DNA of 61,321 bases, taken from contig JACQOE010000004.1 of the NCBI GenBank assembly GCA_016202695.1, positions 1 to 61,321 on the forward strand. Reading direction: 5' to 3'. The translations under genes and the position numbers were made by a program. Origin of the DNA: Pseudomonadota bacterium (GTDB taxonomy: Bacteria; Pseudomonadota; Alphaproteobacteria; JACQOE01). The notes below the pieces were generated by a model that saw only the letters and a list, made by a program, of their open reading frames with translations, was not told the DNA's origin and made no database searches. Each line of letters opens with the position of its first letter. Position 1 is the stretch's first letter. Below, in pieces: positions 36,887 to 46,134 of the stretch.

Positions 36887-38533
36887 TCACGGGTCCCAGG
36901 GACCGAACGGGCTGATGTCGCGCTCGTCGGTGAGGAGGTGGATGAGGGCCGGCCCGTCGTGGCGGAGCGCCGCGGCAAGCGCGTCGGCGTACTCGGCGGT
37001 GGTGCGGACCTTGAAGGCGGGGATGCCGAATGCCGCGCCGAGGGCGGCGAAGTCGGGCCCCTTGAGGCGGGTGGCGAAGTCGTGACCGGGGCCGTAGGCC
37101 GCGCGCTGACTGGTCATGATCGAGCCCCACACCCCGTTGTCACAGACCACCACCTTGATCGGCAGCGCCTGTTCGACGGCGGTCATCAGCTCCTGGCCGG
37201 TCATCTGGAAGCCGCCGTCGCCGACGAAGGCGATCACGGTCCGGCCGGGGCAGGCGAGGCGGATGCCGATCGCCCCCGGCACGCCATAGCCCATGGCGCT
37301 GGTCGCCGAGCCGCCATAGGTGCCGGGCCGGCGCCAGGGATGGTAGCGGTGGATCCATCGGGCGAAGGTGCCGCTGTCGCAGACGACGACGCTGTCCTCG
37401 GGGGCGAGCCGGCCGGTGGCGGCGGCGACCTGGGCGAGATCGACCGCCCCCTCGACCCTGGCCGCGCCGGGGGTGGCGAAGGTGCGCTCGAGGGCGTGCG
37501 TGCTGGCCTGCCAGGCGGCGCGCGCCTGCGGCGGGCGGAAGCCCTGGAGCGCCGCGGCCAGCCCCTTGAGGGCCGGCTTCACGTCCGACATCAGGGCGGT
37601 CTCGGCGCTGAAGCGGGCGAGCACCTCGCCGTCCGGGTAGACGTGCACCAGCTTCTGGCCCGGGCGGAGTTTCGCCTGGCGGCCGACGGTGGCCTCGTCG
37701 AGGCGGGTCCCCAGCGCCAGGACGAGGTCGAACTCGGCCCAGGCGCGCCGCTGGTAGGGGGGCGCGTTGAGCTCGATGTGGCCCATGTACAGGGGATGCG
37801 GGTTGGGGACGACACTCTGCCAGCGATAGGCGGCCATCACCGAGGCCCCGGCCGCCTCGGCGAGCGCCAGGGCCTCGGCGCCCGCGTCCTCCCAGTGGAC
37901 CAGCTCGCCCAACAGCATCACCGGGTTTCGCGCCGCCTTGAGGAGCGCCGCGACCCGCCCGAGCGCCCCGGGGTCGGCGCCGACCGGCGGGCGCCCGGAA
38001 TCGGCCGGGATCGCCGCCTCGCCGGCCTCGCCCTCGGTCACGTCGCGGGGCAGCACCACCACCACCGGCCCGGGCCGGCCGTTGCGCGCCAGGCGGACCG
38101 CGCGCGCCGTCGCCTCGGCCACCTGCGCCGCCGACTCGGGCTCGACCACCGCCTTGGCGATCTTGCCGTACATCTGGTGGTAGTCGATCTCCTGGAACCC
38201 CTCGATTCCCTTGGAGTGGGTGGGGACGTGGCCGATGAAGAGCAGCACCGGGATCGAGTCCTGGGCCGAGGAGTGGATGCCGATCGAGGCGTTGGTCGCG
38301 CCGGGACCGCGGGTGACGAAGAGGGCCCCCGGGCGCCGGGCGAAGCGGGCGAAGCCGTCGGCGGCGAAGGCCGCGCCCGACTCGTGGCGGGTGCAGACGA
38401 AGCGGATGCGGTTCTGCTCGCGGCGGAAGGCCTCCAGCACGGTGAGGAAGCTCTCGCCGGCGACACCGAAGACGGTGTCGAAGCCGTGGGCAAGAAGGGT
38501 CGCGACGAGGGCATCGCCGCCGGTCATCGACAT
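36887..38533 (-). CDS. Acetolactate-synthase-like ThDP-dependent enzyme (paralogue 1)
   Basis: The 548-residue protein has the three domains of the IlvB-type decarboxylase/ligase superfamily. Catalytic Glu27 lies in VFGVAGESFLTV; the RGPGATNAS segment and the ThDP-binding GDGGFQMTGQELMTAVEQAL follow. The usual acetolactate-synthase FAD-region sequences are weak. It could be a benzoylformate-, oxalyl- or sulfopyruvate-type decarboxylase; the substrate is unknown. GAGAGGAA precedes the ATG at 38533. Two further paralogues lie at 54685-56346 and 56400-58100. It heads the operon with the MFS transporter and DadA-like genes. Confidence 0.9.
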   Translation of the reverse strand: MSMTGGDALVATLLAHGFDTVFGVAGESFLTVLEAFRREQNRIRFVCTRHESGAAFAADGFARFARRPGALFVTRGPGATNASIGIHSSAQDSIPVLLFIGHVPTHSKGIEGFQEIDYHQMYGKIAKAVVEPESAAQVAEATARAVRLARNGRPGPVVVVLPRDVTEGEAGEAAIPADSGRPPVGADPGALGRVAALLKAARNPVMLLGELVHWEDAGAEALALAEAAGASVMAAYRWQSVVPNPHPLYMGHIELNAPPYQRRAWAEFDLVLALGTRLDEATVGRQAKLRPGQKLVHVYPDGEVLARFSAETALMSDVKPALKGLAAALQGFRPPQARAAWQASTHALERTFATPGAARVEGAVDLAQVAAATGRLAPEDSVVVCDSGTFARWIHRYHPWRRPGTYGGSATSAMGYGVPGAIGIRLACPGRTVIAFVGDGGFQMTGQELMTAVEQALPIKVVVCDNGVWGSIMTSQRAAYGPGHDFATRLKGPDFAALGAAFGIPAFKVRTTAEYADALAAALRHDGPALIHLLTDERDISPFGPWDP

Positions 38534-38724
38534 GGTCCGATTCCTCTCGGGCGCGAACGCGGAGGCGCCGGCCGGCGCCGGCCAGCGTGCGCTCCCCTAT
38601 AGCATCGGGCTCGCCGCGCCGGCAATCGCCCCCGCGTTCGGGGCTTGCGCCGACGCGCGGGCGCAGGGATCATGCCCCGCCCCGCCGCTCCGGCCGGGAT
38701 CGCGAGGCTCGCACGCGCCGCCCC

Positions 38725-39981
38725 ATGCCCGATCGCTTCCCCTCCGCTCCCGCCGGGTCGTCCGGCTTGCGCCCGCACCTCGGCGGGCTCGGCGTGCTCG
38801 CGCTCTGCTTCCTCATGCTGCTGCTGGTGCGCGGCATGGCCGACGCCTACGGGGTGATCGTCTTGCCGCTCCAGCGCAGCTTCGGCTGGAGCCGGGGAGA
38901 GATCGCCAGCGCCTATTCGCTGGCGATGGTGGTTTCGGGCCTGCTCTCCCTGGTCTCGGGTTGGATGTTCGACCGCTGGGGCCCACGCGCCATCTATACC
39001 TCCGGGCTCGCCGCGGTGGGCCTCGGCGTGGGCGCGACCGGGTTCGGTTCCGAGATCTGGCACCTCTGGATCTCGCTCGGGCTTCTTCTCGGCTTCGCCC
39101 TCGCCGCGCTCGGCCCCAGCACCGCCGCGGCGCTGGTCAGCCGCTGGTTCCGGGAGCGGCTGGGAACCGCGGTCGGCTGCGTGATGGCCGCCAACGGCCT
39201 CGGGATCATGGCGGTGGTGCCGCTCGCCCAGGTGGCGGTCGACGCGCTCGGCTGGCGCGACGCCTACCGGCTGATGGGGGCGGCGGCGCTCGCCCTCCTG
39301 GTGCCGCTCTCGCTTCTCCCCTGGCGGCGGATCGCCGGCGGGCGCGCCGACCGGGCGCCGGCGGCGAGGCCGGCCTCGGGCGCCGACCTCGCTCCCTGGA
39401 CGCTGGCCCGGGCGGCGCGCGACCCGGGGTTCCTCGGCCTCCTGCTCCTCTTCACCGCCACCGCCTTCTCCTTTCCCGGCATCTACGTGCACATGGTCCC
39501 GTACTTCATCGAGGCCGGATTCCCGCCGCTCGAGGCGGCGGCGATCTTCGGTGCCTGCGGGCTGCTGGCGCCGGCGGGGGCGCTGGTGTGGGGCATGCTC
39601 GCCGACCGCATGGGCCTCAGGAGCGCGATGCTGCTCAGCATCGCGCTCTCCGCCGGCGCGCTTCTCGTGCTGCCGCTCCTGGGCGCCGGGTCGGGCGTGG
39701 GCCTGGCCGGCGTCTTCGTCGTCCTCTTCGGCGGCACTCAGACCGCCCGCAGCCCGGTGGTGCTGACGCTGACCGCGCGGCTCTTCGCCGGCAGGCGGCT
39801 GGGGACCATCAACGGCGTGTTCGGGGTGGGCGGCGGACTCGCGATCGGGCTCGGCTCGTGGCTCAACGGTGCCTTCCACGACCTCCTTGGGAGCTACGCC
39901 GCGCTTCCGTGGCTGTCGCTCCTCGGGCTCGCCGTCTCGGTCATCCCGCTGTTCACGGTCCGCGCCCTTGCCCGCCAGTGA
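38725..39981 (+). CDS. MFS transporter (monocarboxylate/oxalate-antiporter-like)
   Basis: This 418-residue transporter begins MPDRFPSAPAGSSGLRPHLG. Helix 1 and helix 2 read RGMADAYGVIVLPLQRSFGW and RGEIASAYSLAMVVSGLLSL, followed by the MFS loop GWMFDRWGPRAIYTSG; SRWFRERLGTAVGCVMAANG is the signature of the MCT-like subfamily. A substrate such as a carboxylate is likely but not shown. It is divergent from the ThDP operon and convergent with the hydantoinase A gene. The ribosome-binding site is poor. Confidence 0.88.
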   Translation: MPDRFPSAPAGSSGLRPHLGGLGVLALCFLMLLLVRGMADAYGVIVLPLQRSFGWSRGEIASAYSLAMVVSGLLSLVSGWMFDRWGPRAIYTSGLAAVGLGVGATGFGSEIWHLWISLGLLLGFALAALGPSTAAALVSRWFRERLGTAVGCVMAANGLGIMAVVPLAQVAVDALGWRDAYRLMGAAALALLVPLSLLPWRRIAGGRADRAPAARPASGADLAPWTLARAARDPGFLGLLLLFTATAFSFPGIYVHMVPYFIEAGFPPLEAAAIFGACGLLAPAGALVWGMLADRMGLRSAMLLSIALSAGALLVLPLLGAGSGVGLAGVFVVLFGGTQTARSPVVLTLTARLFAGRRLGTINGVFGVGGGLAIGLGSWLNGAFHDLLGSYAALPWLSLLGLAVSVIPLFTVRALARQ

Positions 39982-40012
39982 GGCGGGGGCGGGGCGTCCG
40001 TCGCAACGACCC

Positions 40013-42067
40013 TCAGGCCGCGCTGGGGGTGATGACGACGCTGGCCAGAGGGTCCACCTCGGCGGTGCTTCCCGCCGGGACCAGCACCGTGGTCGAGGGC
40101 GAGTCGATCAGGGCCGGGCCGGCGAACGCCATGCCGTGGCGGAGGTCATCGAACCAGTAGACCGGCGCCTCGGTCCACTTGCCGAAGTAGACTCGGCGGC
40201 GTCCCCTCTGGGCCGGCGAGGGATCGCGGCCGGCCTTCCGCTGGCGGGGAAGCTCGATCGTCGGAAGCTCGCCCAGGACCGTGATCCGGCAGGTATCGAC
40301 GAAGCCGTGCTCGTTCTTGTGCACGTGGTGATAGAGCGCCTCGTAGGCGGCCTCGAACTTCTTGACCAGCCAGCCGAGGTCGGCCTCCTTGAGGTCGGCC
40401 TCGTCGATCCGCACCTCGACCGTGAACACCTGCCGGAGATAGCGGCAGTCGACCATGCGGAGAACCTGGATCTTGTCGTCGGCGAAGCCCTCCTCGTTGA
40501 GGAGCCTGCGCCCCTCGGCCTCGATCTCGGCGAAGGTCTGGCGAAGCTCGGCCGGATCGAGATGGGGAACCGACTTCGCCACCGTGCGCTGGAAGTCGTG
40601 GCGAACGTCGCTGGTGAGGAAGCCGAGGGCGGAGAGCACCGAGGCCTCGCGCGGGATGATCGCCTTGGGCACCAGGAGCTCGCGGGCGACCGCATCCGCG
40701 TGCAGCCCGCCCGCGCCGCCGAACGAGAAGAGCGAGAAGTCGCGCGGATCGAGGCCGCGGCGCACGGTGGCGGCGCGGATTCCCTCGGCGATGCGCGAGC
40801 TGGCCAGGGCGTTGATCGCCAGCGCCGCCTCCTCGACGCTCAGCCCCAGGGGCCCCGAGACGTGGGTCTCGAGCGCCGCCGCCGCCTTCTCGCGCGTGAG
40901 CGGCAGCCGCCCTCCGAGGAAGGTCTCACCCGAGATGTAGCCGAGCACGAGGTTGGCGTCGGTGAGGGTGGGGAGCTTGCCGCCGCGCCCGTAGCAGGCC
41001 GGCCCGGGCACGGCGCCGGCGCTGTGGGGACCGAGGTCGAGGATGCCGCCCGAGTCGATCCACGCGATCGAGCCGCCGCCGGCGCCGAGCGCCCCGATGT
41101 CGAGGGTGGGGACCGCGATCTTCACGTCCTTCATCTCGGTCTTCTGGCGCTCGAGCGGCACGCCTCCCTGCACCAGGCAGATGTCGGTCGAGGTCCCGCC
41201 CATGTCGTAGGTGACCATGCGCTTCTCGGTGCCGAGCCGGGCGAAGAGCGCTCCCGCCATGGCGCCGCCGGCCGGGCCGCTGGTCACCGCGCCGACCGCG
41301 TACTGGATGGCGTGGCGGACCGGCAGCACGCCGCCGGTCGACTGCATGACCAGCATGGTGACCCGCGCGCCCGCCTCGGCGAGGCGCTTGGAGAGGCGGT
41401 TGAGGTAGCCGCCGAGCCCCGGCCCGACATAGGCGTTCACGGTCGCGGTCGAGACCCGGTCGTACTCGCCCTCGCGGTTGAGCACCTCGTGGGAGAGCGA
41501 GAGATAGGGGTCCCAGCCGATCTCGGCGGCGATCTCGCGCACGCGCCGCTCGTGCGCCGGGTTGCGGTGGGAATGGAGGAAGCAGACCACGACGCCCTTC
41601 ACCCCGCGGGTGCGCAGATGCTCGAGCTCGGCGCGCACCGCCGTCTCGTCGAGCGGGGTCTCGACGCTCCCGTCCCAGCGCACGCGCTCGGGCACCTCGC
41701 GTCGGCGCGGGCGCGTGATCAGAGGCTGCGGGAAGGGCTCGCGCAGCTGATAGCGGTTCTGCTTGGTCCCCTCGCGGAGCTCCAGGAGGTCGCGGAAGCC
41801 CTTGGTGGTGATGAGCCCGAGGTTGGCGCCCTTGCGCTCGATCAGCAGGTTGGTGGCGACCGTCGTGCCGTGGATGAAGAGCGTGGTGTCGGCCAGGAGC
41901 TGGGCCAGCGGTGTGCCGACCTGATCGGCGAGCAGACGCAGCCCGTCGATCACGCCGATCGAGGGATCCTCCGGGGTGGAGGGGGTCTTCGCCACGTGGA
42001 TGGTTCCCTTCTCGTCGACCCCCACCAGGTCGGTGAAGGTCCCCCCGATATCAACGCCGATGCGCAT
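40013..42067 (-). CDS. Hydantoinase A/oxoprolinase-family protein (HyuA)
   Basis: This 684-residue protein has the sugar-kinase-like ATPase fold: phosphate-1 MRIGVDIGGTFTDLVGVDEK, then IHGTTVATNLLIERKGA, MVTYDMGGTSTDICLVQGG with phosphate-2, GPACYGRGGKLPTLTDANLV and FSFGGAGGLHADAVARELLV. HyuA subunits activate cyclic amides with ATP, working with HyuB. The two HyuB genes in the window are 13 kb and 31 kb away, so pairing cannot be assumed. The ATG at 42067 aligns with the family start; the ribosome-binding site is weak. The next gene, divergent, encodes a sulfurtransferase. Confidence 0.92.
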   Translation of the reverse strand: MRIGVDIGGTFTDLVGVDEKGTIHVAKTPSTPEDPSIGVIDGLRLLADQVGTPLAQLLADTTLFIHGTTVATNLLIERKGANLGLITTKGFRDLLELREGTKQNRYQLREPFPQPLITRPRRREVPERVRWDGSVETPLDETAVRAELEHLRTRGVKGVVVCFLHSHRNPAHERRVREIAAEIGWDPYLSLSHEVLNREGEYDRVSTATVNAYVGPGLGGYLNRLSKRLAEAGARVTMLVMQSTGGVLPVRHAIQYAVGAVTSGPAGGAMAGALFARLGTEKRMVTYDMGGTSTDICLVQGGVPLERQKTEMKDVKIAVPTLDIGALGAGGGSIAWIDSGGILDLGPHSAGAVPGPACYGRGGKLPTLTDANLVLGYISGETFLGGRLPLTREKAAAALETHVSGPLGLSVEEAALAINALASSRIAEGIRAATVRRGLDPRDFSLFSFGGAGGLHADAVARELLVPKAIIPREASVLSALGFLTSDVRHDFQRTVAKSVPHLDPAELRQTFAEIEAEGRRLLNEEGFADDKIQVLRMVDCRYLRQVFTVEVRIDEADLKEADLGWLVKKFEAAYEALYHHVHKNEHGFVDTCRITVLGELPTIELPRQRKAGRDPSPAQRGRRRVYFGKWTEAPVYWFDDLRHGMAFAGPALIDSPSTTVLVPAGSTAEVDPLASVVITPSAA

Positions 42068-42561
42068 CTGGTCGAATCCCTTGTCCTTCCTCGGTTGCGT
42101 TTTTCCGCGAGGGCGTGCGGCCGGTGGCAACGCTCGCCGTTGAGCCGAGCCCTCGGGCAGGATCGCCGGTGAGACGGATGGCCGCCCCCGGAACTGGGGC
42201 TGGTCCGCAAATCGGCGCGTATTAGAGCCCCGATCGGCCGGCGAATCAATCGCACAGTCGCGGCCATCGGGCGCCGCCGCTCAGGGCCTTCGCCGGTTCC
42301 CGGCCGGGAACCGCCGGCCGGTCGGTTGCGATTTTCACATTAAAAAAACAGTTAATAATTTAGTTATTACAAATATTTGCTGGATTAGAGCCTCCGGGCA
42401 CGGCATCATCGTCCCCGCCTCGCCCGCCCCGTGGCGACGCCGAACGCCGCCGCCCCCCCCGTTGGGGCGGCCGCGGGGATCATTCCCCGTGGTTCGCGGG
42501 CGGCCGGCGGTGTAGGATGATTCCAAGAACCGTTCGTCGGCGATGGATGAGGGAGGGCAAC
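42068..42561. other. Intergenic region with an AT-rich island between hyuA and the sulfurtransferase gene
   Basis: The 494 bases between the divergent genes include a strikingly AT-rich island at about 42335-42395. It contains a seven-A run (42342-42348), and TAATAA/TTATTA as a 6-bp inverted pair. The island could carry the divergent promoters or a nucleoid-protein binding site. No gene-like frame with a ribosome-binding site is visible. TTAGAGCC occurs on both sides (42227 and 42386), reminiscent of the arms of the palindromic elements. Confidence 0.4.
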
Positions 42562-43404
42562 ATGGCGAGCTATGCGCATCCCGAGCTGCTGGTTGAGACG
42601 GCCTGGGTCGAGAAGCATGGCAACGACCCCAGGGTCCGCGTCGTCGAGGTCGACGTCGATACCGCGGCCTACGACGAGGGCCACGTCGAGGGCGCGCTCG
42701 GCTGGAACTGGACCACCCAGCTCTGCGACACCGTTCAGCGCGACATCATCCCCAAGGCCGCCTTCGAGCGCCTGATGGGTCAGTCGGGCATCTCGCCCGA
42801 GACCACGGTGGTCCTCTACGGCGACAACAACAACTGGTTCGCCGCCTGGGCGCTCTGGCAGATGAAGATTTACGGCCACAAGGACGTGCGCCTGATGAAT
42901 GGCGGGCGCAAGAAGTGGCTCGCGGAGGGCCGCGCGCTCACCAAGGAGGCGCCGAAGGTTCCACCCACCACCTACCGGGCCTTCGATCCCGACCTTTCGA
43001 TCCGGGCCTTCCTGCCCGACGTGCAGAAGGCGCTCGGCGGGGGGCTCGGCCTGGTGGACGTGCGCAGCCCCGACGAGTTCAGCGGCAAGATCCTGGCCCC
43101 GCCCGGCCTGCCCGAGACCTGCCAGCGCGGCGGCCACATTCCCGGGGCGAAGAGCATCCCCTGGGGCCAGGCGTGCAACGAGGACGGGACCTTCAAGTCG
43201 GCCGACGACCTGAAGAAGCTTTACGAGGGCAAGGGCATCACCCCGGACAAGCCGGTGATCGCCTACTGCCGTATCGGCGAACGCTCGAGCCACTCCTGGT
43301 TCGTGCTCAAGTACCTGCTCGGCTACAAGGACGTGAAGAACTACGACGGCTCGTGGACCGAGTGGGGCAACCTCGTGCGGGCGCCGGTGGAGAGGGGCGC
43401 GTGA
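42562..43404 (+). CDS. sseA: Rhodanese-type thiosulfate/3-mercaptopyruvate sulfurtransferase
   Basis: This 280-residue protein has two rhodanese domains; the first is inactive, and the second has active-site Cys236 in AYCRIGERSSHSWF. The CRIGERS loop is closer to thiosulfate sulfurtransferases than to the CGSGVTA loop of mercaptopyruvate enzymes, so sseA is a provisional name. It transfers sulfur to cyanide or thiols. GAGGGAGGG precedes the ATG. It is coupled by a 4-base overlap to the next small gene. Confidence 0.88.
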   Translation: MASYAHPELLVETAWVEKHGNDPRVRVVEVDVDTAAYDEGHVEGALGWNWTTQLCDTVQRDIIPKAAFERLMGQSGISPETTVVLYGDNNNWFAAWALWQMKIYGHKDVRLMNGGRKKWLAEGRALTKEAPKVPPTTYRAFDPDLSIRAFLPDVQKALGGGLGLVDVRSPDEFSGKILAPPGLPETCQRGGHIPGAKSIPWGQACNEDGTFKSADDLKKLYEGKGITPDKPVIAYCRIGERSSHSWFVLKYLLGYKDVKNYDGSWTEWGNLVRAPVERGA

Positions 43405-43661
43405 GTGCCGCGACACGAGACGGCGGGGGCGCGGCCATGCGACCCGAGGACTACCGCAAGCGCGAGGAGGCGGTGGGCGAGTGGCGGCTCGGCATCATCA
43501 CCTACCGGCTCGGCGAGGAGTACGTCTGCGAGGTCGATAACGTGAGTCCCGGCGCGCGCCTCGCGCGGGCCAAGGGCAGGACCCGCGAGGCGGCGGAGAC
43601 GCAGGCGCTGGGCAAGGCGCGCCATCTCCTCTCCAAGACCCGGGTGCGGCCGGTGGGCTAG
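43401..43661 (+). CDS. Small hypothetical protein coupled to the sulfurtransferase gene
   Basis: The 86-residue product starts at GTG 43401 overlapping the sulfurtransferase stop (GTGA), with GGAGAGG upstream. An internal ATG at 43437 is an alternative. The conserved-looking part is REEAVGEWRLGIITYRLGEE followed by YVCEVDNVSPGARLARAKGR and a helix RTREAAETQALGKARHLL. The pattern resembles a small strand-rich fold. The function is unknown. Confidence 0.6.
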   Translation: MSAATRDGGGAAMRPEDYRKREEAVGEWRLGIITYRLGEEYVCEVDNVSPGARLARAKGRTREAAETQALGKARHLLSKTRVRPVG

Positions 43662-43848
43662 GCGCCGCCGTCGGCGTGGGTTCTTTGGCCGGCAGCGGTG
43701 CGCGGCGGGAGGGTCCCGCGGCGAGCCGCAGTCGGCCTCTGCCGTCCGGGCGGGCGCGTAGGGCGAATCTTGGCGCGCCTGCCTTGACGGGCCGCCGGGG
43801 GTCGCGCACGCTCGCTTCCCCCGTCCCGCCGTATAGCTCTCCCCTGAG

Positions 43849-45027
43849 ATGGCTGAGTCCTCCCGCCGGCGCCCGCCGCTCTCCCTCCTGATCGCGGTCT
43901 CCGCGGTCGGCCCGCTGGCGCTCAACGTCTACATGCCGTCGATGCCGGGGTTTGTGCGCGTCTTCGACACCGACTTCGCGACCGTTCAGCTTACGCTCAC
44001 GATGTTCGTGATCGCCTTCGCGCCGGGGCAGCTCCTCTACGGGCCGCTCTCCGACCGTTTCGGCAGGAAGCCTGTACTCCTCGGCGGGCTCGGACTCTAT
44101 CTCGTCGGCACTGGAATATGCCTTGTGGCGCCGACGATCCACGCCCTGATCCTCGGCCGGTTCGTACAGGGGCTCGGCTCCTGCTCGGGCATGGTGCTGG
44201 CGCGGGCGATCGTCCGCGACGTCTATCCCCGCGAGGAGACGGCGCGGGTGCTCGCCTACGTGATTATGACCATGGTGACGGCGCCGATGCTGGCGCCGAC
44301 GCTGGGCGCCTACATCGAGCTTTGGTTCGGCTGGCGCACGATCTCGCTCCTGCTCCTCGCCACCGGCGGGGCGGCGCTCGTTGCCGCGCACGGCCTGCTC
44401 GGCGAGACCGCGGGCACGCTGGGCGCGCCGCCGCGGGCCGAGGAGCTGGCGCGGAGCGCGGTGCGGCTCCTCGCCCGCCGGGATTTCCACGGCTACGCCT
44501 TCCAGATCGCCTTCGTCTCGGGAGTCTTCTTCAACTTCGTCGGCGCCGCGCCCTACGTGATGGTCAACCTCATGGGTCTTCAGCCCAGCGATTACGCCCT
44601 CGCCTTCATCCTCGTCGCCGGCATGTTCATGGTCGGCAACCTCGGCGCCGGGCTGGTGACGGTGCGGATCGGGGCGGATCGCACGATCCGGATCGGCTCG
44701 CTGGTCACCCTCCTCGGCGCGCTCGCCCAGGCCGCCCTGTTCGCGGCCGGCGCCTTCGGCCCGCTAACGATGGTGGGGGCGATGGCGGCGATGGCGGTCG
44801 GCCACGGGCTCAGCCAGCCCGCGGCCTTCGCCGGCGTGGTCAGCGTCGATCCGGCGCGGGCCGGCACGGCCGCCGGGGTCGCCGGCTTCCTGCAATGGGC
44901 GGTCGGTGCCCTGGGATCGCTGCTGATGGGGCTCCTGCTCGCCGACACGGCGACGCCGATGGTGGCGTCGATGCTCGCCTTCTCGTTCCTCTCTTATGCC
45001 GCGCACCGGGCCGGCGTTCGGGGTTAG
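43849..45027 (+). CDS. Bcr/CflA-type MFS drug-resistance exporter
   Basis: This 392-residue 12-helix transporter shows the Bcr/CflA signature: LALNVYMPSMPGFVRVF, then QLLYGPLSDRFGRKPVLLGG, RFVQGLGSCSGMVLARAIV and APMLAPTLGAYIELWFGWRT. The family exports sulfonamide, bicyclomycin or other small molecules by proton antiport. The start ATG at 43849 has a weak ribosome-binding site. It ends overlapping the stop of the convergent EamA gene by 4 bases. Confidence 0.9.
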   Translation: MAESSRRRPPLSLLIAVSAVGPLALNVYMPSMPGFVRVFDTDFATVQLTLTMFVIAFAPGQLLYGPLSDRFGRKPVLLGGLGLYLVGTGICLVAPTIHALILGRFVQGLGSCSGMVLARAIVRDVYPREETARVLAYVIMTMVTAPMLAPTLGAYIELWFGWRTISLLLLATGGAALVAAHGLLGETAGTLGAPPRAEELARSAVRLLARRDFHGYAFQIAFVSGVFFNFVGAAPYVMVNLMGLQPSDYALAFILVAGMFMVGNLGAGLVTVRIGADRTIRIGSLVTLLGALAQAALFAAGAFGPLTMVGAMAAMAVGHGLSQPAAFAGVVSVDPARAGTAAGVAGFLQWAVGALGSLLMGLLLADTATPMVASMLAFSFLSYAAHRAGVRG

Positions 45028-45911
45028 ACCTCCGCCGGGAGGGTACGCGCGTCACGGACCAGCGCGATCGCCGAGTGGAGGGCGAGGGTGGCGACGATCA
45101 CCAGCCCCGCGGGCAGGACCTCGCGGCTCGGCCGCTCGCCGAGCACGAGCCAGACCAGGGCCGGCCCGAGCGCGGCCTCGAGCAGCATGACGAGGCCGAC
45201 CTCGGGGGCCGGGATATAGCGCGGGGCGGCGAACAGCAGGGTGAACGATACCGGGATCACGACCAGGCCGAGCAGGCCGAGCGCGGCCATGTCCGCGGCG
45301 CCGACCGTCAGGGGCGCGCCCGCCGGGCCGACGACGAGGGCCGCGGCGAGGCTGCCGACGACGACCGCGGGGACCGGATCGCCCGTTTGCGGATGGCGGA
45401 GAACGACCAGCGAGGTGGCGGTGAAGGCGGCATTGCCGACCGCAGCCACGTCGCCGGCAAAGCCTTCGCCGGCGAGGCCGGCGGCGAGAATGACCGACAG
45501 GCCGCCGAGGACCACCAGGATCGCCGCCCAGGTCTCGCCCCGCGCCGCCTCGCCGAGGAAGAACCGGCTCAGGAGGGCGGCGAACAGCGGCGACGCGGCG
45601 AGAATCACCAGCGTGTTGGCGACCGCGGTGTGGGTGATGGAGAAGACGAACAGCGCCGTGCTGGTCGCGAACAGGGTGGAGAGGAGGGCGCCACGCCAGG
45701 CCAGCACCGCGCGGAAGGCGAGCGGCGCGGCCCGCCCGTCGCGGGCGAGGAGGAAGAAGCAGAGGCCGACCGCGGTGAGGACTCCGCGCCAGAAGATGAT
45801 CGTCGCGTGGTCGGTGGCGACCAGGCGCACCAGGAGCGCATCGGGGCTCAGCACCAGCACCCCGAGAAGCGCCATCGCCAGCCCCTTCGGGCGCGAAGAG
45901 GGAATCGCCAT
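45024..45911 (-). CDS. EamA/DMT-family transporter
   Basis: This 295-residue protein has ten predicted helices in two EamA repeats, the first with TIIFWRGVLTAVGLCFFLLA and the second with AAPRYIPAPEVGLVMLLEAA followed by LGPALVWLVLGERPS. It exports a metabolite of unknown nature. ATG 45911 lies 9 bases after GGAGG; GTG 45917 is too close. A second EamA transporter lies at 58186-59127. Confidence 0.88.
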   Translation of the reverse strand: MAIPSSRPKGLAMALLGVLVLSPDALLVRLVATDHATIIFWRGVLTAVGLCFFLLARDGRAAPLAFRAVLAWRGALLSTLFATSTALFVFSITHTAVANTLVILAASPLFAALLSRFFLGEAARGETWAAILVVLGGLSVILAAGLAGEGFAGDVAAVGNAAFTATSLVVLRHPQTGDPVPAVVVGSLAAALVVGPAGAPLTVGAADMAALGLLGLVVIPVSFTLLFAAPRYIPAPEVGLVMLLEAALGPALVWLVLGERPSREVLPAGLVIVATLALHSAIALVRDARTLPAEV

Positions 45912-46134
45912 CCGCACCGGCCTCCGGCGGGCGCCCCCGGCGCCCGTGGCGGCGCACTATAGCCGATCCGAATGACGCCGCCACCGCCGCCGGGGGGGGA
46001 GCATTGACAACCGCCGCACCGCTCTCGACAGTGGGGCGCCCCGGGGCGGGCGCGGGGGGCCGCAAGGGCGATCCGCGGCCATCCACGCCCGTTGGGGCGC
46101 CCGATGTGACTCATCAAAAAGGGGAGAACCGCGG

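Noticed and set aside
33666-37085. A 1139-codon plus-strand frame across DadA-like and MFS genes
   Set aside because: It is antisense to well-supported genes and has the His/Arg/Pro-rich composition typical of shadow frames.
42335-42395. AT-rich island as a replication origin or terminator
   Set aside because: No DnaA boxes or iterons are visible, and the 6-bp A/T stem is too weak for a terminator. Promoter or nucleoid-binding roles are simpler.
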